From Succinispira mobilis DSM 6222 (GTDB taxonomy: Bacteria; Bacillota; Negativicutes; Acidaminococcales; Succinispiraceae), in NCBI RefSeq assembly GCF_000384135.1, contig NZ_KB913028.1, positions 1,883,298-1,947,297 of the forward strand: a DNA stretch of 64,000 nt, given 5' to 3'. The position numbers and the translations under genes were made by a program. Within the stretch, counting starts at the first letter, position 1. Every line of letters begins with the position of its first letter. The notes beneath the pieces are model-generated. The model did no database searches, was not told the DNA's origin, and saw only the letters and a program-made list of their open reading frames with translations. Of this stretch, positions 1 through 8,425 are shown one piece after another.

Positions 1-144
1 AAACTGCCAAGCAGTTTTATAACACTTTTTCTGTTTCCCTATTTTTTTTCTAGCTTTTTTAATTATTTTTATATTTATTTAAATTAATAAATCTTTTCTG
101 TATTTATTAAGCATTTGCTAATTTTCAGTTTTTTAGACTTCTAT

Positions 145-167
145 AAAAAACGTGCTTACACACGCTT
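145..167 (-). terminator. Terminator after DASS copy 1
   Basis: Read on the minus strand, AAGCGTG, a 6-nt loop and CACGTTT form a 7-bp stem (one G-U pair) that runs into six T. It lies about 100 nt past the stop codon of the first DASS gene. This is a normal Rho-independent terminator shape. The remaining bases 1-144 and 168-265 are very AT-rich and show nothing else I can support. Confidence 0.7.
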
Positions 168-265
168 CTTATAGGGCATCACTATGTTTATAATATATTA
201 CTATCTAGATTGTTTTGCAACTTCAAAATACTTACTTAAGTTCTTAAAAATACTTACTTAATTAA

Positions 266-1540
266 TTACTTACCTGGGAAGAATGGCCATACCATTGGAA
301 TTACTATCAAAGATACGATAAAGCTAACTACTACTAGACCTGTACCGGCTTTAACATAATCCATAAATTTGTAGTTACCAGGGCCAAGCACCAAAGTATT
401 TGGTGGTGTACCTACTGGAGTAGCAAATGCACAAGATGCTGATACGGCAATTGCCATTAAAACCGCATGTGGACTTGCACCTAGTTGTTTAGCAATCGAA
501 ACACCAATTGGGCATAACAGAGCTGCAGAAGCTGTGTTTGACATAAATTGAGTTAAACCACAAGATAGGATAAATAAAATTGCTGTTACAAATAGCGGAC
601 TTGGATTGCCACCCATTACGCCTACTACCCATTCAGCGATAAGTTTACCCGCACCAGTTTTATCCATTGCTTCAGACACTGGCATCATACCGGCAAACAA
701 GAAGATTGTTACCCAGTCAATACTTGCATAGGCTTGTTTTTCTGTTAAACAACCTGTTAATACACAAATAACAGCGCCGGAAATTGCGGCCATTTCTAAA
801 GTAAAGCCTTTTAAATCTAATGCCATTACTACGATAACAATTGCTAAAATAACACCAGAGATAATTTGTTTAGTTGGATTTGCTGTGCTAGCTTCAATTT
901 CTTGTTCGATTTCTTGATCAGCACTTAGCTCAACTTTTGGTAACATATATTTACCAATAAACATCATATAAACTATACCTGCTACAGTAATTGGAATTCC
1001 AATCCACGCAAATTCAAAAAAACCAAAGGGAGCAAACCCTGCTGCTTTTAAAGCACCAGCTGCGATAATATTTGGTGGTGTGCCTACTAAAGTAATAATT
1101 CCACCTAAACCACACGCAAATGCTAGTGGCATTAATTGGCGTGATGCTGGAATTTTTGCGGCTGTACAGATCCCTAATACTACGGGAAGCAAACATGCTG
1201 CCGTTCCTGTGTTAGATAGCACTGAAGAAAGAGCTGAACCTACCAGCATAATTCCTAGCATTAAACTATTTTCACCTGTACCTGCCATTTTTACTACTGT
1301 TGTACCTACTTTTTGTGCAAGTCCTGTATGGAACATTGCTGCCCCAACTACGAACATCCCAGCAAAAAGTACCACTGTAGAATTTGATAAACCATTAAAA
1401 ACTGCCTTAACTGGGATAAAACCCATAACCCCACAAGCGATTGCGCCTGCTGTAGCTGTAATTGCTAAAGGTATGATTTCTGTTACGAAAAATAACGCAA
1501 CTACTGCTAATAAAATCAGACATTTGATTGCTGCTGTCAT
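266..1540 (-). CDS. DASS/SLC13-family dicarboxylate:Na+ symporter, copy 1
   Basis: Inner-membrane carrier of the divalent anion:sodium symporter family, most likely importing succinate or a related C4-dicarboxylate. The 424-aa protein is hydrophobic throughout. It carries the two SNT signatures (residues 109-111 and 334-336), each followed by a GTPPN motif (153-157 and 377-381). This is the inverted-repeat arrangement whose loops bind Na+ and the carboxylates in the VcINDY structure. The length is close to that of bacterial family members. The start is supported by GAGGAGG 8 nt upstream. It is the last of four tandem copies and lies downstream of the succinate-decarboxylation genes, which argues for succinate as substrate. 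The family is certain; the substrate is inferred from context. It is nearly identical to copy 2 over long stretches. Confidence 0.92.
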   Translation of the reverse strand: MTAAIKCLILLAVVALFFVTEIIPLAITATAGAIACGVMGFIPVKAVFNGLSNSTVVLFAGMFVVGAAMFHTGLAQKVGTTVVKMAGTGENSLMLGIMLVGSALSSVLSNTGTAACLLPVVLGICTAAKIPASRQLMPLAFACGLGGIITLVGTPPNIIAAGALKAAGFAPFGFFEFAWIGIPITVAGIVYMMFIGKYMLPKVELSADQEIEQEIEASTANPTKQIISGVILAIVIVVMALDLKGFTLEMAAISGAVICVLTGCLTEKQAYASIDWVTIFLFAGMMPVSEAMDKTGAGKLIAEWVVGVMGGNPSPLFVTAILFILSCGLTQFMSNTASAALLCPIGVSIAKQLGASPHAVLMAIAVSASCAFATPVGTPPNTLVLGPGNYKFMDYVKAGTGLVVVSFIVSLIVIPMVWPFFPGK

Positions 1541-1577
1541 TAATTTGCCTCCTCTTTTTTAGTAGGTAGTTATATAT

Positions 1578-1598
1578 AAAGCACATAGTGCATGCTTT
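1578..1598 (-). promoter_or_regulatory. Palindromic leader element ahead of DASS copy 1
   Basis: A dyad centred on GCACATAGTGC inside a longer AAAGCA...TGCTTT inverted repeat lies 38-58 nt upstream of the start codon. The same element stands at the same distance before copies 2 and 3, while the surrounding spacer has diverged. That conservation points to a repressor or activator operator, or to an mRNA hairpin. I cannot tell which, and no regulator is identified. Confidence 0.6.
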
Positions 1599-1726
1599 CA
1601 ATTTTTAAAATTACATTTATTAAATTTATTTTAGTTCTTTTATTTTCGTTAAATATTTTATTATGTTTTTAAAGTGATTATTTTAGTTTAAAAAGTTTTC
1701 CCAATATTCTGAATTTAAATTCTCCA

Positions 1727-1753
1727 AGAAAAGCGCAATTGCTTGCGTTTTCT
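1727..1753 (-). terminator. Hairpin/terminator after DASS copy 2
   Basis: AGAAAA and CGCAA pair with TTGCG and TTTTCT around a TTGC loop, with one bulged G. It sits 23 nt past the stop of copy 2. On the minus strand the 3' arm itself is T-rich. Equivalent hairpins follow copies 3 and 4, so each copy probably ends its own transcript. The T-run is interrupted, so strength is uncertain. Confidence 0.6.
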
Positions 1754-1775
1754 CGGTTACTATAAACGTATTTTC

Positions 1776-3050
1776 TTATTTAGCTGGGAAGAATGGCCAT
1801 ACCATTGGAATTACCATCAACGATACGATAAATCCAACTATTACTAGACCAGTGCCGGCTTTCACATAATCCATAAATTTATAGTTCCCAGGACCAAGTA
1901 CTAAGGTATTCGGTGGTGTACCTACTGGTGTAGCAAATGCACAAGATGCTGATACGGCAATTGCCATTAATACGGCATGTGGACTAGCGCCTAATTGCTT
2001 CGCTATTGATACACCAATCGGACATAATAGAGCTGCTGATGCTGTATTAGACATAAATTGTGTTAAACCACAAGATAGGATAAATAAAATTCCAGTTACT
2101 AATAGTGGACTTGGAGTACCACCCATTACGCCTACTACCCATTCAGCGATAAGTTTACCCGCACCAGTTTTATCCATTGCTGCTGACACTGGCATCATAC
2201 CGGCAAACAAGAAGATTGTTACCCAGTCAATACTTGCATAGGCTTGTTTTTCTGTTAAACAACCTGTTAACACACATACTATAGCGCCAGTAATTGCGGC
2301 CATTTCTAAAGTAAAGCCTTTTAAATCTAGAGCCATTACTACGATAACAATTGCTAAAATAACACCAGAGATAATTTGTTTAGTTGGATTTGCTGTGCTA
2401 GCTTCGATTTCTTGTTCGATTTCTTGATCAGCACTTAGCTCAACTTTTGGTAACATATGTTTACCAATAAACATCATATAAACTATTCCCGCTACAGTAA
2501 TTGGAATTCCAATCCAAGCAAATTCAAAAAAACCAAAAGGTTCAAAACCTGCAGCTTTTAAAGCACCAGCTGCGATAATATTCGGTGGTGTTCCTACTAG
2601 AGTAATAATCCCACCTAAACCACACGCAAATGCTAGTGGCATTAATTGGCGTGATGCTGGAATTTTTGCAGCTGTACAGATCCCTAATACTACGGGAAGC
2701 AAACATGCTGCTGTTCCTGTATTAGATAATACAGAAGACAAGGAAGCGCCGACAATCATAATCCCTAACATTAAGCTATTTTCGCCTGTACCTGACATTT
2801 TTACTACTGTTGTACCTACTTTTTGCGCAAGTCCTGTATGGAACATTGCTGCACCAACTACGAACATCCCGGCAAAGAGAACTACTGTTGAGTTTGACAA
2901 GCCTGTAAAAACTGCTTTAACTGGTATAAAGCCTAAAACTCCACAAGCGATAGCACCTGCTGTGGCCGTAATTGCTAAAGGTATGATTTCTGTTACGAAA
3001 AATAAAGCAACTACAGTCAATAAGATTAAACATTTGATTGCTGGGGTCAT
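1776..3050 (-). CDS. DASS/SLC13-family dicarboxylate:Na+ symporter, copy 2
   Basis: Second tandem paralogue, 424 aa, the same length as copy 1. Both SNT and both GTPPN signatures are intact at identical positions, so it should be an active Na+-coupled C4-dicarboxylate importer. Differences from copy 1 are scattered conservative changes in membrane helices (for example Val-39-Leu for Met, Thr-49 for Asn). The hydrophilic central loop (residues about 204-222, rich in Glu) is identical to copy 1. A GGAGGAGT Shine-Dalgarno precedes ATG. It has its own palindromic leader and its own downstream hairpin, so it looks independently expressed rather than read through from copy 3. Substrate is inferred from the neighbouring succinate genes. 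Confidence 0.92.
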   Translation of the reverse strand: MTPAIKCLILLTVVALFFVTEIIPLAITATAGAIACGVLGFIPVKAVFTGLSNSTVVLFAGMFVVGAAMFHTGLAQKVGTTVVKMSGTGENSLMLGIMIVGASLSSVLSNTGTAACLLPVVLGICTAAKIPASRQLMPLAFACGLGGIITLVGTPPNIIAAGALKAAGFEPFGFFEFAWIGIPITVAGIVYMMFIGKHMLPKVELSADQEIEQEIEASTANPTKQIISGVILAIVIVVMALDLKGFTLEMAAITGAIVCVLTGCLTEKQAYASIDWVTIFLFAGMMPVSAAMDKTGAGKLIAEWVVGVMGGTPSPLLVTGILFILSCGLTQFMSNTASAALLCPIGVSIAKQLGASPHAVLMAIAVSASCAFATPVGTPPNTLVLGPGNYKFMDYVKAGTGLVIVGFIVSLMVIPMVWPFFPAK

Positions 3051-3091
3051 TTAAACTCCTCCTCTTTCTACTTTAAAAGTAGTATTTATTT

Positions 3092-3111
3092 AAAGCACAC
3101 TGTGCATGCTT
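3092..3111 (-). promoter_or_regulatory. Palindromic leader element ahead of DASS copy 2
   Basis: GCACACTGTGC is a perfect 5+1+5 dyad, flanked by AAA and ATGCTT as in copies 1 and 3. It lies 42-61 nt upstream of the start. AT-rich TTTAAATAAAT follows on the minus strand and could hold a -10 element. Assignment as operator is inference. Confidence 0.6.
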
Positions 3112-3270
3112 CCACCCCTTAATTACCTATATTTACTATACTTATCTCGAACTTTCAGTTATTACTTTACATAAAGTAATTAAAGTAATCAATTACTTTA
3201 ATTTATTAATTGTTTTCTTTAATTACTATATTTTATTAATTAATTGGTAATGTTCTGACTTTTTAAGTTA

Positions 3271-3300
3271 CAAGAAAATCGCAATTGCTTGCGTTTCTTG
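3271..3300 (-). terminator. Hairpin/terminator after DASS copy 3
   Basis: CAAGAAA and CGCAA pair with TTGCG and TTTCTTG around a TTGC loop. It lies about 50 nt past the stop of copy 3 and is homologous to the hairpin after copy 4, including the upstream flank. The T-run beyond the stem is weak. Confidence 0.55.
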
Positions 3301-3347
3301 CGGTATCACTATACTAATTATACATTAATACCTATTTTTTTGCAAGA

Positions 3348-4622
3348 TTATTTTGCTGGGAAGAATGGCCATACCATTGGAATTACTACTAGAGATACGA
3401 TAAAGCACACTACTACTAGACCAGTACCCGCTTTAACATAATCCATAAATTTATAACCACCAGGACCAAGTACCAAAGTATTTGGTGGTGTACCTACTGG
3501 TGTAGCAAATGCACAAGATGCTGATACGGCGATTGCCATTAGCACTGCTTGTGGGCTTGCACCTAGTTGTTTTGCGATTGATACGCCAATTGGGCATAAC
3601 AGAGCTGCTGATGCTGTGTTCGACATGAATTGGGTTAAACCACAAGATAGGATAAATAATATTGCTGTTACGAATAGCGGACTTGGAGCGCCGCCCATAA
3701 TTCCTACTACCCATTCAGCGATAAGTTTACCTGCACCAGTTTTATCCATCGCTGCAGACACTGGCATCATACCAGCAAATAAGAAAATTGTTACCCAGTC
3801 AATACTTGCATAGGCTTGTTTTTCTGTTAAACAACCTGTTAATACACATACTATAGCGCCAGTGATTGCCGCCATTTCTAAAGTAAAGCCTTTTAGATCT
3901 AATGCCATTACTACAATTACTACTGCCAAAATTGTACCGGCAATAATTTGTTTGGTTGGATTTGCTGTGCTAGCTTCGATTTCTTGTTCGATTTCTTGAT
4001 CAGCACTTAATTCAACTTTGGGTAGTAAATATTTTCCTAAAAACATCATATAAACAATGCCCGCAAAAGTTAAAGGAATTCCAATCCAAGCAAATTCGAA
4101 GAAACCAAAAGGTTCAAAGCCTGCTGCTTTTAAAGCACCGGCCGCAATAATATTCGGTGGTGTACCTACTAAAGTAATAATCCCACCCACTCCACATGCA
4201 AATGCTAGTGGCATTAATTGACGTGACGCTGGAATTTTTGCAGCTGTACAAATTCCTAGTACTACTGGCAGTAAGCAAGCTGCTGTACCAGTGTTCGACA
4301 ATACTGATGATAAAGATGCTCCAACTAGCATAATACCAAACATTAAACTGTTCTCACTGGTACCTGCCATTTTTACTACTGTTGCCCCTACTTTTTGTGC
4401 AAGTCCTGTATGGAACATTGCTGCCCCAACTACGAACATCCCGGCAAAAAGTACCACTGTTGAATTAGATAAACCACTGAATACTGATTTTACAGGAATA
4501 AAACCTAGTACCCCACAAGCGATAGCGCCTGCAGTCGCTGTAATTGCTAAAGGTATTATTTCAGTTACAAAAAATAAAGCAATTACAGTTAATAAGATTA
4601 AACACTTGATTGCTGGTGTCAT
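3348..4622 (-). CDS. DASS/SLC13-family dicarboxylate:Na+ symporter, copy 3
   Basis: Third paralogue, 424 aa, with SNT and GTPPN motifs in both halves. It keeps the same Glu-rich central loop as copies 1 and 2. Elsewhere it shares changes with copy 4: CGVGGI instead of CGLGGI before the first GTPPN, the IPLTFA stretch, and the PGGYKF stretch after the second GTPPN. It therefore looks intermediate between copies 1/2 and copy 4, as expected from serial duplication or gene conversion. AGGAGG precedes the ATG. It carries the palindromic leader and has a downstream hairpin. Succinate import is inferred from context. Confidence 0.92.
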   Translation of the reverse strand: MTPAIKCLILLTVIALFFVTEIIPLAITATAGAIACGVLGFIPVKSVFSGLSNSTVVLFAGMFVVGAAMFHTGLAQKVGATVVKMAGTSENSLMFGIMLVGASLSSVLSNTGTAACLLPVVLGICTAAKIPASRQLMPLAFACGVGGIITLVGTPPNIIAAGALKAAGFEPFGFFEFAWIGIPLTFAGIVYMMFLGKYLLPKVELSADQEIEQEIEASTANPTKQIIAGTILAVVIVVMALDLKGFTLEMAAITGAIVCVLTGCLTEKQAYASIDWVTIFLFAGMMPVSAAMDKTGAGKLIAEWVVGIMGGAPSPLFVTAILFILSCGLTQFMSNTASAALLCPIGVSIAKQLGASPQAVLMAIAVSASCAFATPVGTPPNTLVLGPGGYKFMDYVKAGTGLVVVCFIVSLVVIPMVWPFFPAK

Positions 4623-4662
4623 TTAGACTCCTCCTTCTTTTTCTTAGAATAGTATTTTATTT

Positions 4663-4682
4663 AAAGCACATTGTGCATGCTT
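4663..4682 (-). promoter_or_regulatory. Palindromic leader element ahead of DASS copy 3
   Basis: GCACATTGTGC, a 5+1+5 dyad, sits within the same AAA...ATGCTT context, 41-60 nt upstream of the start. It is the third occurrence of the element. Copy 4 lacks it. Confidence 0.6.
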
Positions 4683-4810
4683 CCATAGTTATTGTACCTA
4701 AAAACTTGTACATTTTTTAAATATTGTAATCACTTTTTTAACTTTTTTAAGTGTTTTTTTAACTTAATAAATTAGTCTATCAATTGGTAATTTTCTGATT
4801 TTAAAACCCA

Positions 4811-4842
4811 CAAGAAAGCCGCAATTTATTTGCGTTTTCTTG
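4811..4842 (-). terminator. Hairpin/terminator after DASS copy 4
   Basis: CAAGAAA and CGCAA pair with TTGCG and TTTCTTG, about 45 nt past the stop of copy 4. It has the same architecture as the hairpins after copies 2 and 3. Confidence 0.55.
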
Positions 4843-4884
4843 CATAACACCTAAGTGTTATCTTTTACTAAAAATTATAAATTT

Positions 4885-6159
4885 CTATTTTCCTGGAAAA
4901 AATGGCCATACCATTGGGATTATAACTAATGATACGATAAAACATACTACTACTAAACCAGTTCCGGCTTTCATGTAATCCATAAATTTATAACCACCAG
5001 GACCAAGCACCAATGTATTTGGTGGTGTACCTACTGGTGTGGCAAATGCACAAGATGCTGCTACGGCAATTGCAACCAATACGGCTTGTGGACTAGCACC
5101 TAATTGTTTAGCAATCGAGATCCCTATAGGACATAATAAAGCTGCTGATGCTGTATTAGACATAAACTGAGTTAAACCACAAGAAAGAATAAATAAAATT
5201 CCTGTTACTAAGAGTGGACTTGGAGAACCACCCATAATACCTACTACCCATTCAGCTATTAATTTACCTGCACCAGTTTTATCCATTGCTGTAGACACTG
5301 GCATCATACCGGCAAATAAAAAGATTGTTACCCAGTCAATACTTGCATAAGCTTGTTTTTCTGTTAAACAACCGGTTAATACACAGACTATTGCGCCTGT
5401 TATTGCGGCCATCTCTAACGTAAAACCTTCTAAGCCTAGAGCCATAGTCACAATTACTGCGGCCAATATTGTCCCGGCAATAATTTGTTTAGTTACATTA
5501 TCAGATGCTACTTCTACTTCTTGCTCTACTTCTACATCTGCACTAAGCTCAGTCTTAGGCAACAAATACTTTCCAATAAACATCATGTAGATAATACTTG
5601 CAAAAGTTAAGGGAATTCCAATCCAAGCAAATTCAAAAAAGCCAAATTCTGGCAATCCAGCTGCTTTAAGAGCCCCAGCTGCGATAATATTTGGCGGTGT
5701 TCCTACTAAAGTAATAATTCCACCTACCCCACACGCAAATGCTAGTGGCATTAATTGACGTGATGCGGGAATTTTCGCGGCTGTACAAATCCCTAATACT
5801 ACTGGTAGTAAGCAGGCCGCTGTACCTGTGTTCGATAACACGGAAGATAACAATGCTCCGACAATCATAATTCCAAGCATTAAACTATTTTCACTAGTAC
5901 CTGCCATTTTTACTACTGTGCCGCCTACTTTTTGTGCAAGACCTGTATGGAACATTGCTGCCCCGACTACAAACATTCCAGCAAAAAGTACTACCGTCGA
6001 ATTTGATAGCCCACTAAATACGGACTTCAACGGGATAAATCCTAATACCCCACAGGCAATAGCACCGCTCATTGCAGTTACAGCTAGAGGGATAAGTTCA
6101 GTTACAAAAAACAAAGCTACTACTGCTAATAAAATCAGACATTTTACTGCTGGAGTCAT
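4885..6159 (-). CDS. DASS/SLC13-family dicarboxylate:Na+ symporter, copy 4
   Basis: Most divergent of the four carriers but again exactly 424 aa, with both SNT and both GTPPN signatures. Its central loop differs (SADVEVEQEVEVASDNVT against the shared loop of the others), and there are changes around the first GTPPN (KAAGLPEF). Its leader is unrelated to the other three: there is no palindrome, and a weaker GAGGTG Shine-Dalgarno lies 10 nt from the ATG. It is the copy nearest the decarboxylase genes, only 175 bp after mmdB. That suggests it is the ancestral, operon-linked carrier from which copies 3, 2 and 1 were derived. The order of duplication is inference. Confidence 0.92.
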   Translation of the reverse strand: MTPAVKCLILLAVVALFFVTELIPLAVTAMSGAIACGVLGFIPLKSVFSGLSNSTVVLFAGMFVVGAAMFHTGLAQKVGGTVVKMAGTSENSLMLGIMIVGALLSSVLSNTGTAACLLPVVLGICTAAKIPASRQLMPLAFACGVGGIITLVGTPPNIIAAGALKAAGLPEFGFFEFAWIGIPLTFASIIYMMFIGKYLLPKTELSADVEVEQEVEVASDNVTKQIIAGTILAAVIVTMALGLEGFTLEMAAITGAIVCVLTGCLTEKQAYASIDWVTIFLFAGMMPVSTAMDKTGAGKLIAEWVVGIMGGSPSPLLVTGILFILSCGLTQFMSNTASAALLCPIGISIAKQLGASPQAVLVAIAVAASCAFATPVGTPPNTLVLGPGGYKFMDYMKAGTGLVVVCFIVSLVIIPMVWPFFPGK

Positions 6160-6288
6160 AATGTTCTACACCTCACATTTTCAATTTTCAAAGAACAACT
6201 ATCCTATTGATGTGCAAACGCAACTAGTACAATACTATAAAATTAATATCTTACATTTTTAAAATCCCATTTACTAATTTTAGAGTAT

Positions 6289-6315
6289 GGTGTAGGGCTG
6301 GAGCGCACCTACACC
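6289..6315 (-). terminator. Hairpin between mmdB and DASS copy 4
   Basis: GGTGTAGG pairs with CCTACACC (8 bp) around an 11-nt loop, 20 nt past the mmdB stop. No good T-run follows on the minus strand. It may be a weak terminator or an RNA-stability element at the 3' end of the decarboxylase transcript. Confidence 0.4.
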
Positions 6316-6334
6316 AACTAATTAAGTTTTTAAA

Positions 6335-7459
6335 TTAACCTTTAAGCATTGCTAGCATTGTTCCAGCAGCAACTGCTGTACCAATAACCCCAGCAACGTT
6401 TGGACCCATAGCATGCATAAGTAGGAAATTTGCTGGATTTGCTTTTTGTCCAACAACTTGTGATACCCGTGCTGCCATCGGTACCGCAGAAACACCCGCA
6501 GAACCGATAAGTGGATTAACTGCTCCGTTAGTAACTTTCTTCATAATTTGTCCAAAAATTACCCCTGCCGCTGTACCAGCTGCAAAAGCTATTAGTCCAA
6601 GACCGATAATAAGTAAAGTTTGAACAGTTAAGAAAGATTCTGCTGACATAGTTAAACCTGTACCAGTTGCCAACATTATTGTAACAATGTTCATCAAAGC
6701 ATTTTGTGAAGTATCAGACAAACGCTCTGTACAACCTGATTCTCTGAACAAGTTACCAAGCATTAACATCCCTATTAGGGAAGTTACAGGTGGTAATAGT
6801 AAGCTTACGATAATTGTAACTGCTACTGGGAATACTAGTCTTTCAAATTTTGTAACTGGACGAAGTTGTTCCATTACAATTGCCCGGTCTTCAGCTGAAG
6901 TCAAGGCCATCATAATTGGTGGTTGAATCAATGGTACTAGCGACATATAAGAATAAGCCGCTACGGCAATTGCCCCTAGCAATTGAGGTGCCATCTTCGC
7001 AGCCATATAAATAGCTGTTGGACCATCTGCCCCACCGATAATACCGATTGCAGCAGACTCTTGCACTGTAAACCCTAACATCATTGCACCAATTAAAGAT
7101 ACGAATACCCCTGCTTGAGCAGCTGCACCTAATAATAAAACTTTTGGGTTAGCAATAAGTGGACCGAAGTCAGTCATTGCCCCAACCCCTAAGAAAATCA
7201 ATGGTGGGAATATTTCATGGTGAATACAATACAAAATTACTTGCATTACACCAGGAGAATCTTCAAAACCAGTTTTTGGCATATTCGCAAGAATACAACC
7301 AAAAGCAATTGGACTTAATAACAATGGCTCAAAACCTTTACCTATAGCCATATACAATAGTACGCAACCAACGATAACCATTGCAAAATTACCCATAGTA
7401 AAAGCCGCAAAGCCACTATCGTTCCATACGGAAGCTAACGCGATTAAAAATGCATCCAT
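6335..7459 (-). CDS. mmdB: Methylmalonyl-CoA decarboxylase beta subunit (Na+ pump)
   Basis: Integral membrane subunit of the biotin-dependent Na+-translocating decarboxylase. It decarboxylates carboxybiotin and couples this to Na+ export. 374 aa, many hydrophobic helices. The family's functional motifs are present: GGADGPT at 142-148 (D145 corresponds to the essential Asp203 of Klebsiella OadB), NPLIG at 315-319, GVSAVP with Ser324, and HAMGPN near 350. The Shine-Dalgarno AGGAGG lies 9 nt from the ATG. OadB and GcdB are close homologues; MmdB is chosen because of the mutase and epimerase genes upstream. It is separated from mmdC by 130 bp containing two hairpins. Confidence 0.93.
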   Translation of the reverse strand: MDAFLIALASVWNDSGFAAFTMGNFAMVIVGCVLLYMAIGKGFEPLLLSPIAFGCILANMPKTGFEDSPGVMQVILYCIHHEIFPPLIFLGVGAMTDFGPLIANPKVLLLGAAAQAGVFVSLIGAMMLGFTVQESAAIGIIGGADGPTAIYMAAKMAPQLLGAIAVAAYSYMSLVPLIQPPIMMALTSAEDRAIVMEQLRPVTKFERLVFPVAVTIIVSLLLPPVTSLIGMLMLGNLFRESGCTERLSDTSQNALMNIVTIMLATGTGLTMSAESFLTVQTLLIIGLGLIAFAAGTAAGVIFGQIMKKVTNGAVNPLIGSAGVSAVPMAARVSQVVGQKANPANFLLMHAMGPNVAGVIGTAVAAGTMLAMLKG

Positions 7460-7504
7460 TAAATTAATTCCTCCTAATTTAAATTCTGAGGAATATTACC
7501 TTAA

Positions 7505-7555
7505 GGTATTACCTCAAGGTAATACCACTATTGCTTGATAGAATTCCCTATCAAG
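7505..7555 (-). other. Two tandem hairpins between mmdC and mmdB
   Basis: CTTGATAG/CTATCAAG (7534-7555, 8 bp) is followed on the minus strand by GGTATTACC/GGTAATACC (7505-7526, 9 bp). A further TTAAGGTAAT could form an alternative pairing with the second stem. No T-run follows. They are probably RNA-processing or stability structures setting the ratio of the membrane subunit to the other subunits; this is inference. Confidence 0.5.
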
Positions 7556-7589
7556 TAGAATTTTTACTCATATATTAATTTTTCCAGAA

Positions 7590-7979
7590 TTAGCCCATTA
7601 CAACCATAACGTCGCCAGTAGCAACTGCTTGGCCTGCAGAAACACGAACGTCTGCAATTTTACCATCAGCTGGAGCCATGATTTCGTTTTGCATTTTCAT
7701 AGCTTCAAGAATAAGAACTACATCGCCACGTTTAACCGCGTCGCCAGCTTTAACTTTAACTTCTAAAATTTTACCAGGCATTGGAGATGTAATTGTAGCT
7801 GCACCTGCTGCAACTGGAGCTGCTGCTTTTGGAGCTGGAGCTGCTGCTTTAGGAGCTGCTGCTGGAGCTGCAACTGGAGCTGCTGCAACTTTTGGTGCTG
7901 CGACTGGAGCTGCGCCACCTACTTCTTCAACTTGAACTTCATAAACTTGACCATTAACAGTAATATTAAATGCTTTCAT
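7590..7979 (-). CDS. mmdC: Methylmalonyl-CoA decarboxylase gamma subunit (biotin carrier)
   Basis: Biotinyl carrier that shuttles CO2 from the alpha subunit to the membrane beta subunit. 129 aa: a short N-terminal beta segment (1-20), a flexible Ala/Pro-rich linker (about 22-61), then a biotinyl domain with LEAMKMQ, the biotinylated lysine being K95. A longer frame begins 21 bp upstream, but its ATG lies before the GAGGAGG Shine-Dalgarno. The ATG at 7979 is correctly spaced 9 nt after it. Operon order mmdA-mmdD-mmdC-mmdB matches the usual arrangement. It is biotinylated by a ligase not present here. Confidence 0.93.
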   Translation of the reverse strand: MKAFNITVNGQVYEVQVEEVGGAAPVAAPKVAAAPVAAPAAAPKAAAPAPKAAAPVAAGAATITSPMPGKILEVKVKAGDAVKRGDVVLILEAMKMQNEIMAPADGKIADVRVSAGQAVATGDVMVVMG

Positions 7980-8023
7980 TAAATAAATCCTCCTCAACAT
8001 TCTAAACGATGTTTTTTATAAGA

Positions 8024-8365
8024 TTAAAACATTTGGTTACGAGTAGTCACTGCGTCCACACGCGCATTTTGTGCCCAACCTTGAGATGGAACACGACGAA
8101 TGCAAGCGATTTGTGAAGCGCTGTAACCATAAGCTGCTACTGCAGCGGCGATAACGGCGATAACTTCAGTATCATCTTGTGCTTCGACTTCAACTGGAGC
8201 TGCTACTGGAGCTGCTACTGTTTCTGGCTTAGCTGTTTTTTTTTGCGTTGGATCTATAACACTAATCAAGTTGATTATAACACCTAACGCACCTAAAACC
8301 GCAAATACGATAGTCATATTAATTAATGCTATCATCCACGGATTAGTAGTTGCTGGTCCCCCCAT
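8024..8365 (-). CDS. mmdD: Methylmalonyl-CoA decarboxylase delta subunit
   Basis: Small membrane-anchor subunit (OadG-like family) that holds the alpha subunit to the beta subunit. 113 aa: one transmembrane helix at about residues 12-35, a charged Ala/Pro/Val linker with many Glu and Asp (about 45-68), and a C-terminal part resembling the segment that contacts the carboxyltransferase. Shine-Dalgarno GAGGTG is 6 nt upstream of the ATG. It lies between mmdA and mmdC in the operon. Short fast-evolving subunits such as this are recognised mainly by topology and place. No epsilon subunit gene, known from Veillonella, is seen. Confidence 0.85.
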   Translation of the reverse strand: MGGPATTNPWMIALINMTIVFAVLGALGVIINLISVIDPTQKKTAKPETVAAPVAAPVEVEAQDDTEVIAVIAAAVAAYGYSASQIACIRRVPSQGWAQNARVDAVTTRNQMF

Positions 8366-8425
8366 TTAGTTCACCTCTACTTAAATTATTTCTACATCAA
8401 CAACCTGTCACCTAACATCAACTAA

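Noticed and set aside
1080-1562. A 160-aa plus-strand open frame (and similar ones opposite each carrier copy)
   Set aside because: Antisense to a certain DASS gene; its recurrence in the other copies only reflects their sequence identity.
266-6159. Mobile element or transposon explaining the carrier duplication
   Set aside because: No transposase, terminal inverted repeats or target-site duplications surround the copies; unequal recombination of tandem units is sufficient.
7678-7935. An 85-aa plus-strand Ala-rich frame
   Set aside because: Mirror of the Ala/Pro-rich linker of the biotin carrier; low-complexity artefact.
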